The notes beneath the pieces are model-generated. The model was not told the origin of the DNA. It did not search any database and saw only the letters and a list, made by a program, of their open reading frames with translations. This document shows positions 1 to 9,393 of a stretch of 14,558 nt of DNA, in pieces. Source of the stretch: an uncultured Blautia sp. (GTDB lineage: Bacteria; Bacillota; Clostridia; Lachnospirales; Lachnospiraceae); assembly GCA_934358405.1 (NCBI GenBank), contig CAKRKL010000040.1:1-14558 (forward strand), read 5' to 3'. The position numbers and the translations under genes are program-made. Position 1 is the stretch's first letter; the number at the start of each line of letters is the position of its first letter.

Positions 1-35
1 ACATTTGAGTGTTTTCGTTTGTTTCACATGAACAT

Positions 36-44
36 ATTATAACA
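36..44 (-). promoter_or_regulatory. Possible extended -10 promoter reading out of the left edge
   Basis: On the minus strand this reads TGTTATAAT, an extended -10 element (TGnTATAAT). No good -35 hexamer lies 16-18 bases upstream, which an extended -10 promoter can tolerate. It would drive a minus-strand gene starting beyond base 1. Apart from A/T-rich tracts I see nothing else in positions 1-150. Confidence 0.3.
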
Positions 45-157
45 ATGGAATCTCAAAGAAACTATACAAAATACTTCTTTTTTTCTTTGAAATCCTTCTT
101 TTTTTATGCAGAATAGCAGTTTTTTCCTGTAATTTCAGCTTCAAAACTATTCAAAAA

Positions 158-183
158 TGGCATCAGCTGTAACGCTGATGCCA
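158..183 (-). terminator. Intrinsic terminator after the GMP synthase gene
   Basis: A perfect 10-bp stem (TGGCATCAGC at 158-167 pairing with GCTGATGCCA at 174-183) encloses a 6-base loop. It has an A-tract on the left and a T6 run at 184-189 on the right, so it can work in both directions. It lies about 50 bases past the stop codon at 231 and is the natural 3' end of that minus-strand transcript. Confidence 0.9.
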
Positions 184-230
184 TTTTTTCACAAATATTT
201 CTTTATTTTCAACATATATTCATTTGATAA

Positions 231-1220
231 TTATTCAAATTCCACAGTTCCGGTTGGCTTTGGTGTGAAGTCATAGAGCACACGATTGATTCCGGCAACC
301 TCATGTGTGATACGGTCTGTAATATGAACCATCAATTCATGTGGAATCTCAGCAACGGTTGCTGTCATAACATCGGTTGTACACACTGCGCGAACGATAC
401 AGCACCACTCAAAAGCACGCTTTCCGTCCTTGATTCCGGTAGATCTGAATTCCGGAACAACAGTAAAATACTGCCAGATTTTTCCTTCCAGTCCGTTCTT
501 CTCAAATTCCTCACGAAGAATCGCATCAGATTCACGCACTGCTTCCAGACGATCACGTGTAATTGCTCCAGGACAGCGAACGCCAAGTCCCGGTCCCGGG
601 AATGGCTGACGGTAAACCATACCATGAGGCAGGCCAAGCTCGTCACCAACAACACGAACCTCATCTTTGAAAAGGATTCTGACTGGCTCTACAAGCTCAA
701 AATCCATATCCTCCGGAAGTCCGCCAGCATTATGATGTGCCTTAATTCCTTCTTCTGACTCCAGAATATCCGGCCAGATTGTACCCTGCGCCAAGAATTC
801 AATGCCTTCCAGCTTTCTTGCTTCTTCTGCAAAAACCTCAATGAATTCTCCGCCAATAATTTTTCTCTTTGTTTCAGGGTCTTCAACTCCTGCCAGCTTA
901 TTAAGGAAACGCTCTGTGGCATCCACATAGATAAGATTTGCATTCATCTGATTGCGGAATACTTCAACCACCTGCTCCGGCTCACCCTTGCGAAGCAGAC
1001 CATGGTTAACATGGACACATACTAACTGCTGACCAATTGCTTTGATTAAAAGCGCTGCAACAACAGATGAATCCACTCCACCGGAAAGTGCAAGAAGAAC
1101 CTTCTTATCTCCCACCTGTTCTCTGATCAGTGCAACCTGCTCTTCAATAAAAGCCTTTGCAAGTTCTGGGGTTGTAATTCTTTCCATGTCAGCCGGACGT
1201 CTGATTTCAGTAACGTTCAT
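231..1220 (-). CDS. guaA: GMP synthase, ATP pyrophosphatase and dimerisation domains only
   Basis: GMP synthase converts XMP, ATP and an amino donor to GMP in purine biosynthesis. This 329-residue protein carries the ATP-pyrophosphatase P-loop SGGVDSS (46-52), QGTIWPDILES (145-155), HHNAGGLPEDM (162-172), RQPFPGPGLG (204-213) and the C-terminal dimerisation domain ending in KPTGTVEFE. The usual bacterial enzyme is about 510-525 residues, with an N-terminal class I glutamine amidotransferase of about 190 residues. Here that half is absent and replaced by about 25 residues that I do not recognise. The ATG start has AAGGAGGAG eight bases upstream, and a promoter lies just beyond, so this is not a truncated reading frame. 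It resembles the archaeal split GuaA-B arrangement. Either a glutaminase subunit is encoded elsewhere or the enzyme uses free ammonia. Identity is sure; the amino donor is inference. Confidence 0.95.
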   Translation of the reverse strand: MNVTEIRRPADMERITTPELAKAFIEEQVALIREQVGDKKVLLALSGGVDSSVVAALLIKAIGQQLVCVHVNHGLLRKGEPEQVVEVFRNQMNANLIYVDATERFLNKLAGVEDPETKRKIIGGEFIEVFAEEARKLEGIEFLAQGTIWPDILESEEGIKAHHNAGGLPEDMDFELVEPVRILFKDEVRVVGDELGLPHGMVYRQPFPGPGLGVRCPGAITRDRLEAVRESDAILREEFEKNGLEGKIWQYFTVVPEFRSTGIKDGKRAFEWCCIVRAVCTTDVMTATVAEIPHELMVHITDRITHEVAGINRVLYDFTPKPTGTVEFE

Positions 1221-1266
1221 TGGAAACTCCTCCTTATTTGGCTTTCTGCTGCCAATTTATGATTTC

Positions 1267-1295
1267 ATTATAAATGACAGAAAAATATTTGGCAA
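1267..1295 (-). promoter_or_regulatory. Sigma-70-type promoter of the GMP synthase gene
   Basis: On the minus strand TTGCCA (1290-1295) and TATAAT (1267-1272) are separated by exactly 17 bases. Transcription should start near 1260, giving a leader of about 40 bases before the ATG at 1220. That is too short for a purine riboswitch. No terminator separates this promoter from the glycerol operon upstream, so some read-through is possible. Confidence 0.75.
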
Positions 1296-1319
1296 CCTTA
1301 TAATTTCAACGATTCTTTA

Positions 1320-1679
1320 TTATTCTACATTCTTTGTAGCAATAATATCCACACCTGTACCTGCTGCATTTTTAAGGATCACATCACCAATATGAACAGG
1401 TGCCGGAACTTCAATTCCTTTCAATGCTTTCACACAGTCAAAGATCCGTCCCTTAGGAATATCTTCTTTTGTCTTCACAGATACCATATTAATACTGCCG
1501 CCAACTACACGTACCGTAGAAGTTACGATTCTTGTAGGATTGGTCACTTCTTTTCTTGCGTATACAGCTCCTCGTTTACAGGTATTTCCCGTAACACTTG
1601 CCACTTCTTCTCCATTCATTACAACGGTGAGAGGACAGCCCATTGGACAGCCGATGCATGTCAGTTTTCTTTCTTCCAT
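1320..1679 (-). CDS. DUF1667 protein, four-cysteine partner of the glycerol-3-phosphate dehydrogenase
   Basis: A 119-residue protein of the DUF1667 family, known in clostridia and spirochaetes next to GlpA-like dehydrogenases; its biochemical role is unsettled. Cysteines at 8, 11, 15 and 34 form C-x2-C-x3-C-x18-C, followed by KRG, a pattern like the N-terminal [4Fe-4S] domain of molybdopterin oxidoreductases. I infer an iron-sulfur electron-transfer protein. The start is the ATG at 1679, which has GAGGAGG nine bases upstream. An in-frame TTG at 1697 gives a longer frame but lies inside that ribosome binding site and overlaps the upstream gene, so it is rejected. It is the last gene of the glp operon, four bases after the preceding stop codon, which suggests translational coupling. 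There are no membrane segments, so it is cytoplasmic. Confidence 0.85.
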   Translation of the reverse strand: MEERKLTCIGCPMGCPLTVVMNGEEVASVTGNTCKRGAVYARKEVTNPTRIVTSTVRVVGGSINMVSVKTKEDIPKGRIFDCVKALKGIEVPAPVHIGDVILKNAAGTGVDIIATKNVE

Positions 1680-1683
1680 AGTT

Positions 1684-2952
1684 CTATGCCTCCTCAAGCT
1701 TTACCGTAATCGTCTGCAAATCCGGATATTTTAAAAGCTGTTCTTTTGTCAGCTTGATTTCTTCCATCTCACCAGGTGCAACAACCGGACGTTTTTTGTG
1801 GATCACTCTCTCATTGTCAAAATATGCGCTGATGTAGCAGTTCGTATAAACGCCACCTACACGGAAGCGCACGGTGAGATCTTCATCCATACGATCTGCA
1901 TTGATTGTTCCGGGAACAGTGTATCTGACGCCTTCAATGGGATTTATACGAATCTCTTTTGTTTCTGGCTTTCGCTCTTTTCCCGTTTTTACATATTCGG
2001 CAGCATTTTTTCCTGCTGCTTGGGCTTCTTCAGATACAAAGTCAACCAGATCGTGCACATGCAATACATTTCCACAGGCAAAAACACCCTCAATGCTTGT
2101 CTCCAGACTTTCATTTACCTTAGGTCCTGATGTAACAGGGTTTATGCCCACACCCATACCTCTTGAAATTTCATTTTCCGGAATCAGACCAACGGAAAGA
2201 AGAAGCGTATCACAGCTGTATTCTTCTTCTGTTCCCGGAATCGGCTTTCCATGACTGTCTACCTGGGCAAGGGTAACACCCTCCAGCCGTTCTTTTCCTT
2301 TGATATCCACCACTGTATGGCTAAGCTTTAATGGAATTCCATAATCATCCAGACACTGTACAATGTTTCGTTTAAGGCCACCGGAATATGGCATTAGCTC
2401 TGCAACCACTTTAACCTTTGCACCTTCAAGGGTCATTCGTCTTGCCATGATCAGGCCAATATCTCCTGAGCCAAGGATCACAACTTCTTTTCCCGGCATA
2501 TATCCTTCAATATTCACCAGTCTCTGTGCAGTGCCTGCGGAAAAAATACCGGACGGACGGTAGCCCGGAATGTTAAGTGCACCTCTGGAACGCTCACGGC
2601 AGCCCATTGCAAGAACTACTGCTTTCGCCTGAAGCTCAAAAAGTCCCTCTTCTTTATTCATTGCAGTAACTACTTTCTGGGGACTGATGTCCATAACCAT
2701 TGTATTTAATTTATATTCAATATCCAGTTCCTTTACCTGGTCAATAAAACGTCCCGCATATTCCGGTCCGGTCAGCTCTTCTTTAAATGTATGAAGTCCG
2801 AATCCGTTATGGATGCACTGATTCAGGATACCGCCAAGCTCTCTGTCTCTTTCCAGGATCAGGACACTGTCTGTTCCGCTTTTCTTCGCAGAAATCGCAG
2901 CTGCAAGTCCTGCCGGTCCGCCTCCGATGATAACAATATCATAAGCTCTCAT
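1684..2952 (-). CDS. FAD/NAD(P)-dependent oxidoreductase of the glycerol operon
   Basis: A 422-residue flavoprotein of the pyridine-nucleotide-disulfide oxidoreductase fold. The first Rossmann motif GGGPAG (10-15) binds FAD. A second, GSGDIG (161-166), should bind NAD(P)H. FACGNVLHVHDLVD (291-304) is the second FAD contact. The redox-active CxxxxC of disulfide reductases is absent, so it is an electron-transfer or dehydrogenase subunit rather than a disulfide reductase. Related proteins sit next to GlpA-like dehydrogenases in many anaerobes and resemble the alpha/beta subunit pairs of amine and opine oxidoreductases. I infer that it passes electrons from the GlpA-like subunit to NAD(P)+ or another soluble carrier. 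Its ATG follows AAGGGAGG and lies 17 bases after the GlpA-like gene. It is sometimes annotated as GlpB-like, but E. coli GlpB is a different FMN protein. Confidence 0.88.
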   Translation of the reverse strand: MRAYDIVIIGGGPAGLAAAISAKKSGTDSVLILERDRELGGILNQCIHNGFGLHTFKEELTGPEYAGRFIDQVKELDIEYKLNTMVMDISPQKVVTAMNKEEGLFELQAKAVVLAMGCRERSRGALNIPGYRPSGIFSAGTAQRLVNIEGYMPGKEVVILGSGDIGLIMARRMTLEGAKVKVVAELMPYSGGLKRNIVQCLDDYGIPLKLSHTVVDIKGKERLEGVTLAQVDSHGKPIPGTEEEYSCDTLLLSVGLIPENEISRGMGVGINPVTSGPKVNESLETSIEGVFACGNVLHVHDLVDFVSEEAQAAGKNAAEYVKTGKERKPETKEIRINPIEGVRYTVPGTINADRMDEDLTVRFRVGGVYTNCYISAYFDNERVIHKKRPVVAPGEMEEIKLTKEQLLKYPDLQTITVKLEEA

Positions 2953-2969
2953 GATGCAATGCCTCCCTT

Positions 2970-4406
2970 TTATAACGAATCCTTGTTATTATCTGTAACA
3001 ATTCTGGAATTTCCACCGGATTTCGTAATTTCAAACATGCTCACATGTCGTTCACGGGCCAGAATTTCCATAGTCTTTGGGGAACAAAAGCCTGCCTGAC
3101 AGCGTCCCATGCCCGCTCTTGTCCTGCGCTTTATTCCATCCAGGGATTTCGCGCCAAGAGGTCTTCTGATTGCATCAATAATCTCTCCTTCTGTAACCAT
3201 TTCACAGCGGCAGATAATATTGCCATATTCCGGCTTTTCTTTGATCAAGGCAATTCTTTCTTCCTTACTAAGGGTGTTAGGATCCAGCACGCCTTTTCTT
3301 GTTGCAGCAAAATTATCCTTTTCTTCCAGATTCATTTTTTCCTTCAGAATCTGAGCTATCATTTCTCCAATTGCCGGAGCACTGGTAAGTCCAGGTGATT
3401 CGATGCCTGCGCAATCAATAAAGCCTTTTGCATCCTCTGCCTCTCCGATAATAAATTCATGTCCGTCTTCATGGGCGCGAAGTCCTGAAAATGAAGTGAT
3501 TACCTGACGAAGCGGAATATCTTTTACATTCATTTCTGCTTTTTCGAGGATCTGGTCCAGGCCTTCTCTTGTAGTATTTGTTCCTTCTTTATCCTCAATA
3601 TCGATTGCTGTCGGGCCAAGGATCAGATTTCCATGAACCGTCGGCGCAACCAGAATTCCTTTTCCGTATTTCCCCGGAAGTGCAAAAATCGTTTTACTTA
3701 CATGATTCCCTGCGCTTTTATCCAGCAGACAGTAATCTCCTCTTCTCGGCGTAATGTGAATCTTTTTTTCACTTACCATATTATGAAATCTGTCTGCATA
3801 GACTCCAGCGGCATTTACTACGTATTGTGTCTGGAAAACTCCATTATTTGTATGAATCTCCCAGCCTTTATCCATTGGCTTAAGCTCCCTGACTTCCGTA
3901 TCAAATTTGAATTCCACGCCATTTGCATATGCATTCTCTGCCATTGCGATATTCATATTAAAAGGACATACAATACCAGCTGTAGGGGCATAAAGTGCAG
4001 CACAGGCCTCATCGGAAATATTTGGCTCCATTTCCTTTAATTCCTCACGGTTAAGAATTCTCAGCTCCTTAACCCCATTTGCAATGCCTCTGTTATACAA
4101 TACCTGAAGCTTTGGTTTATCCTCGTCATCCAGACATATGACCAGAGATCCGTTTTTCTTAAATGGAAAATCAAGCTCCTTTGAAAGCTGCTCTATCATC
4201 TGGTTTCCGCGAACATTCAGTTTCGCCATCAATGACCCTTCCGCTGCATCATAGCCGGCATGGATAATTCCACTGTTGGCTTTGGAGGTACCACAGCATA
4301 CATCCTCTTCTTTTTCAATTACACATACTTTTACCTTATATCGTGACAATTCTCTTGCTGCCGCCGCACCCGAAACTCCTGCTCCGATAATTATTACATC
4401 ATACAT
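2970..4406 (-). CDS. glpA: GlpA-like FAD-dependent glycerol-3-phosphate dehydrogenase with BFD-type [2Fe-2S] domain
   Basis: Predicted to oxidise sn-glycerol 3-phosphate to dihydroxyacetone phosphate. The FAD site GAGVSG (8-13) is followed by the DAO-fold sequence CCGTSKANSGIIHAGYD (37-53). A C-terminal BFD-like domain carries Cys 399, 401, 436 and 441 (CRC ... GRCQAGFC), typical ligands of a [2Fe-2S] cluster. The start is the ATG at 4406 (478 residues), preceded by AAGGAG ten bases upstream. The frame stays open to an ATG at 4439, but that would overlap the end of glpK and place the ribosome binding site inside the gene. The gap to glpK is 14 bases. The related L-2-hydroxyglutarate oxidase family shares the same fold; the glpK neighbour favours glycerol-3-phosphate. 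The membrane subunit GlpC is absent, so the final electron acceptor is unknown. Confidence 0.9.
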   Translation of the reverse strand: MYDVIIIGAGVSGAAAARELSRYKVKVCVIEKEEDVCCGTSKANSGIIHAGYDAAEGSLMAKLNVRGNQMIEQLSKELDFPFKKNGSLVICLDDEDKPKLQVLYNRGIANGVKELRILNREELKEMEPNISDEACAALYAPTAGIVCPFNMNIAMAENAYANGVEFKFDTEVRELKPMDKGWEIHTNNGVFQTQYVVNAAGVYADRFHNMVSEKKIHITPRRGDYCLLDKSAGNHVSKTIFALPGKYGKGILVAPTVHGNLILGPTAIDIEDKEGTNTTREGLDQILEKAEMNVKDIPLRQVITSFSGLRAHEDGHEFIIGEAEDAKGFIDCAGIESPGLTSAPAIGEMIAQILKEKMNLEEKDNFAATRKGVLDPNTLSKEERIALIKEKPEYGNIICRCEMVTEGEIIDAIRRPLGAKSLDGIKRRTRAGMGRCQAGFCSPKTMEILARERHVSMFEITKSGGNSRIVTDNNKDSL

Positions 4407-4420
4407 TCCCGGCTCACTCC

Positions 4421-5989
<1,569 letters not shown>

Positions 5990-6029
5990 TCACAGCTTCA
6001 CATCTCAATTGCCCATTTAATGTATTTAC

Positions 6030-6058
6030 ACAATATCATATTGCACAAATAATTTCAA
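6030..6058 (-). promoter_or_regulatory. Predicted promoter of the glp operon with overlapping palindrome
   Basis: Minus-strand TTGAAA (6053-6058) and TATTGT (6030-6035) are 17 bases apart. Transcription from about 6023 gives a leader of roughly 105 bases that contains the attenuator hairpin. A 13-base perfect palindrome, CAATATCATATTG (6031-6043), covers the -10 and spacer and is a plausible repressor operator. The stretch upstream (6060-6090) is very A/T-rich. No CcpA cre-like site was recognised. Confidence 0.5.
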
Positions 6059-6142
6059 GTATTTTTGTAAAAATATACTTTTTGTACAAATTTTATTGTT
6101 GCTGTCCTTCCAGATAGTATTGGAATGTCTTTCACCTGTTCT

Positions 6143-7207
6143 TTATGAAGGATCTGAAAAATGGATAAGTACTTTCAGCTTGCTGCCACCATATTGACTA
6201 AACTCTTCAAATGCCGCCGCTGCTTCCTCTAATTCATATTCTGATTTTTTTGCAGCATCTGCAGAGCCTGGATTCATTACTATTTTTTCCAAATCAATTT
6301 TTCCGCTTTTAACCAGCTCAATAAGTTCTTTAAAATCCGCTTTTAATGCATTTCTGGATCCAAAAATACTTAACTCTTTCTTCTGGATCAGTGTAAAATT
6401 GAAATCCAGATTTTTCTTTCCCACACCGATCAAAACCATACGACCGCCATAGGCTGCAGCATCAATACAGTTCTGGAAGGTAGACGGAAGGCCAACCGCC
6501 TCAATGCAGACATCAAAGCCGTGATGTTTTCCTGTAATCTGATTTACGCTTCTCATAAAGCTTTCTTCGCTGTCGTTTTTGATCATGCCGGAAAGCCCGA
6601 ATGTTTTATATGCATATTGAAGCTTTTCTTCCGCAATATCTGCAATATATACTTCTCCGCCCTTTGCTTTTGCCGCGATTGCAGCCAGAACACCAATGGT
6701 TCCTGCACCAATGACAAGTACCTTATCTCCTTTTTTAATATTTGCTCTTGATACCCCGTGGTAGCTGATACAAAACGGTTCAATCAGAGCAAGCTGCTTC
6801 GGATTTAATCCCATCCCATCATAAATACGTTCAATGGGCATTGTTATATATTCAGCAAATGCACCATCTCTCTGTGCTCCCATAGTTTCATTGCTTTCGC
6901 AGCAATTTACCAGCCCTCTTTCACAGGAATAGCATTTTCCGCAATTAAAATATGGGTTGCAGGTTACGATCATTCCTGGCTTTAAGCCTCTGTCATTTTC
7001 TCCGATTTCTACAATTTGTGCAGAAAATTCATGTCCCGGGATTCTTGGGTAGCTTGCGTATGCAAAGGTTCCACGATAGGTTCCCAAATCGCTGCCGCAA
7101 ATTCCTCCATATAAAAGCTTCAGCAGTGCCTCACCTTCTTTTACTGCGGGCATCTCTTTTTCTGTAACGGTAACCTTTCCCGGTTCTAAAATTGTAATTA
7201 CTTTCAT
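6143..7207 (-). CDS. Zinc-dependent medium-chain dehydrogenase (polyol/sugar-acid type)
   Basis: A 354-residue Zn alcohol dehydrogenase of the sorbitol/threonine dehydrogenase type, oxidising a secondary alcohol with NAD(P)+. Catalytic zinc ligands are Cys37 (GGICGSD), His59-Glu60 (GHE) and Glu143 (EPF). The structural zinc loop has Cys89, 92, 95 and 103. The nucleotide-binding motif is GAGTIG (167-172). Family relatives act on sorbitol, threonine, galactitol phosphate, L-idonate or L-galactonate, and the substrate cannot be read from sequence. It is the third gene of a three-gene operon, 30 bases after its neighbour, with GGAG five bases before the ATG. Context (lactonase plus aldose-dehydrogenase-like protein) suggests a sugar-acid or keto-sugar dehydrogenase. 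No intrinsic terminator is evident after it. Confidence 0.9.
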   Translation of the reverse strand: MKVITILEPGKVTVTEKEMPAVKEGEALLKLLYGGICGSDLGTYRGTFAYASYPRIPGHEFSAQIVEIGENDRGLKPGMIVTCNPYFNCGKCYSCERGLVNCCESNETMGAQRDGAFAEYITMPIERIYDGMGLNPKQLALIEPFCISYHGVSRANIKKGDKVLVIGAGTIGVLAAIAAKAKGGEVYIADIAEEKLQYAYKTFGLSGMIKNDSEESFMRSVNQITGKHHGFDVCIEAVGLPSTFQNCIDAAAYGGRMVLIGVGKKNLDFNFTLIQKKELSIFGSRNALKADFKELIELVKSGKIDLEKIVMNPGSADAAKKSEYELEEAAAAFEEFSQYGGSKLKVLIHFSDPS

Positions 7208-7237
7208 TTTTTTCTCCGTTTCTTATAAGCTATTTGA

Positions 7238-8443
7238 TTAACAATCTTTGTCAATATACTTTTCATTCCAGATAACTGCTGTTTTCATCGGTGCCCCTTT
7301 TGCATATATTTTATTTTCATATGCATCAATAGGGTCTGCAGTAAATTCGTCCTTATCAATGAGCTCTACAATCTCATCGTAGCAGCTGTTCTGAAGAATC
7401 CGGATTGCCTCTTCCATGTGGTCCTGCCGGAAATTAATAGAGCCAAAGATTACCTGATTTTTAAATCCAAAAGGCATTGTATCAAATGTAATTTCCGGTC
7501 CCAAGGAGAAGGAATTATAAATTCCATTGCAGCCTAATACACCATAACGAAATGCAATTTCATGCTCAATTGCAGCTCCGCTGGAACCTATAAATACCGT
7601 TGCTGTGCCGCCTAATTTTTCCCTGATAGCATCTGCAAGCTGTTCGTTTGTGTCAAACACACTTCTCACATAAGAAGCGCCTGTCTGTTTTATTGCAAAT
7701 GAAACCTTCGGACTGCTTTCTTCGCTTCTTGCCACAAAAACGATTTTTGCGTCCGGATATCTCTGATGGATCAGATCTCCTATAAACATGCCGGTTGTTC
7801 CAAGGCCAAAAATACATACTCTGTCAAAGGTTTCTTTTCTTGCAATTTCTCTTGCTTTTGCTTCGCTGCATTTATATTGAGCCATTTTTACCCTGAAATT
7901 CTGTGCTTCACCTATATCTTCCATTCGTTCTCTCTGGAAGATCATGCAGGCATAAGGATCACTGAATACAAGTTTTTTACATAATGTAAGTGATATTTTT
8001 CCGTCCTTCACATACCCGTCCGGTATTCTCAGAAGCATATCCGGATTGTAATAATTTTTATCGGAAAACAGTCCATCTGCCTGATCACATCCATACTCGA
8101 AATAGCTTTCCTCTTCTGTATATCTCGTTGGATCATAGCTGTTTCCACCGCGGATCAATACGATTGCAAAACGATTTTCATCCGGAACCCATACAACACC
8201 TTCATGTCCATTGATCAGCCTGCTGCAGCCTTCCGGAAATTTATGCTTTAAATTTTCCTCCCGTCCCATATTCATAAGCGTATAGTCTGTTCCACAGAAT
8301 CCGACCAGGACACTTTCTGCAAGAATTCCTTCTTTCTCTTCCTCTCCTCTTAATCTTCTTCTTGGAGGGTTATGAATTTCTACATCTCCATATACTAATG
8401 GATTCTGTTTACTGTTCTGGAAATAGGTACCTTTTACGATCAT
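7238..8443 (-). CDS. Atypical glucose-dehydrogenase-like MDR protein
   Basis: A 401-residue medium-chain dehydrogenase/reductase nearest in layout to the archaeal-type glucose 1-dehydrogenase group, which oxidises aldoses to lactones. The catalytic zinc motif FCGTD has Cys50, followed by His80-Glu81 (NGHEGVVWV) and an Asp162-Pro in place of the usual Glu-Pro third ligand. The Rossmann motif is GLGTTG (213-218). The structural-zinc cysteine loop is missing; that region is rich in Tyr, Glu and Asp (YDPTRYTEEESYFEYG, 103-118). About 35 extra charged residues (170-206) separate the catalytic and nucleotide domains. The protein is longer than the usual 350-370. Its ATG follows AAGGAGGAG, 14 bases after the lactonase gene. 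Assignment to the MDR superfamily is firm; glucose or another aldose as substrate is inference. Confidence 0.75.
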   Translation of the reverse strand: MIVKGTYFQNSKQNPLVYGDVEIHNPPRRRLRGEEEKEGILAESVLVGFCGTDYTLMNMGREENLKHKFPEGCSRLINGHEGVVWVPDENRFAIVLIRGGNSYDPTRYTEEESYFEYGCDQADGLFSDKNYYNPDMLLRIPDGYVKDGKISLTLCKKLVFSDPYACMIFQRERMEDIGEAQNFRVKMAQYKCSEAKAREIARKETFDRVCIFGLGTTGMFIGDLIHQRYPDAKIVFVARSEESSPKVSFAIKQTGASYVRSVFDTNEQLADAIREKLGGTATVFIGSSGAAIEHEIAFRYGVLGCNGIYNSFSLGPEITFDTMPFGFKNQVIFGSINFRQDHMEEAIRILQNSCYDEIVELIDKDEFTADPIDAYENKIYAKGAPMKTAVIWNEKYIDKDC

Positions 8444-8457
8444 GCTGCTCCTCCTTC

Positions 8458-9336
8458 TTATTCCACCATATTTATTATTTTTGGGGGAATCTCTAATTCC
8501 TCAAATCCATAAAATTTTTTTGCATTTTCACCTAAGAATTTTTTCTTCTCTTCTTCAGATAGTTCAGCCGTTTTTTCTATAAAATCCTTACTCATATCAT
8601 AGGTAATTGCTGTCATTGTACGTGGATAATCGCTTCCCCACATTAATTTGTCAATTCCGCAAATATCAATTGCTTTACGGATTGCTTTCACCGCGGAAGG
8701 ATATGGATAAAATTCTTTATGAAATAACCAGGTAATTCCACCACTTTCAATGTAAACATGCTCATGCTTCGCAAGTGCGATCTGCTTTTCCCATCCATCC
8801 ACAGTAACCATTCCAAAATGGCCAATGGCGATACGAAGATTTGGATGCATTTTAATCAGCTGCTCCATTGCGTCTGTCTGGACATCCCCCTCTGCCATAT
8901 CGATGGAAATAAATTTTTTCAACCTGTCTGCCTTTGCAAAAATCTCTTTATGATGCAGCAAATTCCGGTCTTTCAGTCTTCCGCCGCAAATTTTAATGCC
9001 GTCAAATTGTTCAAGCCATTTATCCGGGATTTCCTTTTCTTCATAAAGACAGCAAATTTTTATTCTTGCGGGATACTTTTTCCTGCACTCTAATAAGTAG
9101 CTATCCTGATTTCCATCTATATACTCCTGTGTGACCACACATCCGCTGACTCTTGCATAATTCATATTTGCAATCAGCATTTCAACCGTATTTCTTCCGT
9201 CCAACATATATGGCGGCATCATCTGACGGATTTCTCCGCCAAAATCACTTTTTCCATCTGTTAATGCAACTACCTTGTTTTCACCCACGCGTCCAAGCTG
9301 TTTATCCCATAAATGCAGGTGTGCATCAATTGTCAT
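8458..9336 (-). CDS. Amidohydrolase-2 family hydrolase, probable sugar lactonase
   Basis: A 292-residue TIM-barrel metal hydrolase of the Amidohydro_2 family. This family includes L-rhamnonolactonase, L-fuconolactonase and 2-pyrone-4,6-dicarboxylate lactonase, but also some decarboxylases. Metal and catalytic residues visible are His6 and His8 (DAHLHLWD), His173 (IGHFG) and Asp236 (WGSDYP). The start is the ATG at 9336: AGGAGG lies six bases upstream. An ATG two codons earlier abuts the ribosome binding site, and the frame's extension to 9411 runs through the promoter. It is the first gene of the operon with two dehydrogenases, which points to hydrolysis of an aldonolactone made by the glucose-dehydrogenase-like protein. 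No signal peptide is seen; it is cytoplasmic. Confidence 0.82.
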   Translation of the reverse strand: MTIDAHLHLWDKQLGRVGENKVVALTDGKSDFGGEIRQMMPPYMLDGRNTVEMLIANMNYARVSGCVVTQEYIDGNQDSYLLECRKKYPARIKICCLYEEKEIPDKWLEQFDGIKICGGRLKDRNLLHHKEIFAKADRLKKFISIDMAEGDVQTDAMEQLIKMHPNLRIAIGHFGMVTVDGWEKQIALAKHEHVYIESGGITWLFHKEFYPYPSAVKAIRKAIDICGIDKLMWGSDYPRTMTAITYDMSKDFIEKTAELSEEEKKKFLGENAKKFYGFEELEIPPKIINMVE

Positions 9337-9379
9337 AGGCATCCTCCTTTTTAAGTTTTTCTGTTTTGTTCTTGATTTC

Positions 9380-9385
9380 ATTATA
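9380..9385 (-). promoter_or_regulatory. -10 element of the sugar-oxidation operon
   Basis: Perfect TATAAT on the minus strand, predicting a start near 9373 and a leader of about 37 bases to the lactonase ATG. The -35 position (TATCAT at 9403-9408) is poor, as expected for a promoter that needs an activator. The AraC-type gene next door is the obvious candidate. Confidence 0.5.
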
Positions 9386-9393
9386 AAAGTTGT

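Noticed and set aside
303..758. 151-codon open frame on the plus strand
   Set aside because: It is fully antisense to the GMP synthase gene, has no ribosome binding site and its translation is rich in Cys, Asn and Ser without any family resemblance.
1221..1266. Purine riboswitch in front of the GMP synthase gene
   Set aside because: The predicted leader is only about 40 bases and shows no three-way junction pattern.
1250..1294. TGCCAA/TTGGCA inverted repeat around the GMP synthase promoter
   Set aside because: Six-base arms 39 bases apart are easily expected by chance, and one arm is simply part of the -35 hexamer.
6109..6126. Hairpin TTCCA/TGGAA after the Zn dehydrogenase gene
   Set aside because: The five-base stem is weak and no T-run follows on the minus strand, so it was not called a terminator.
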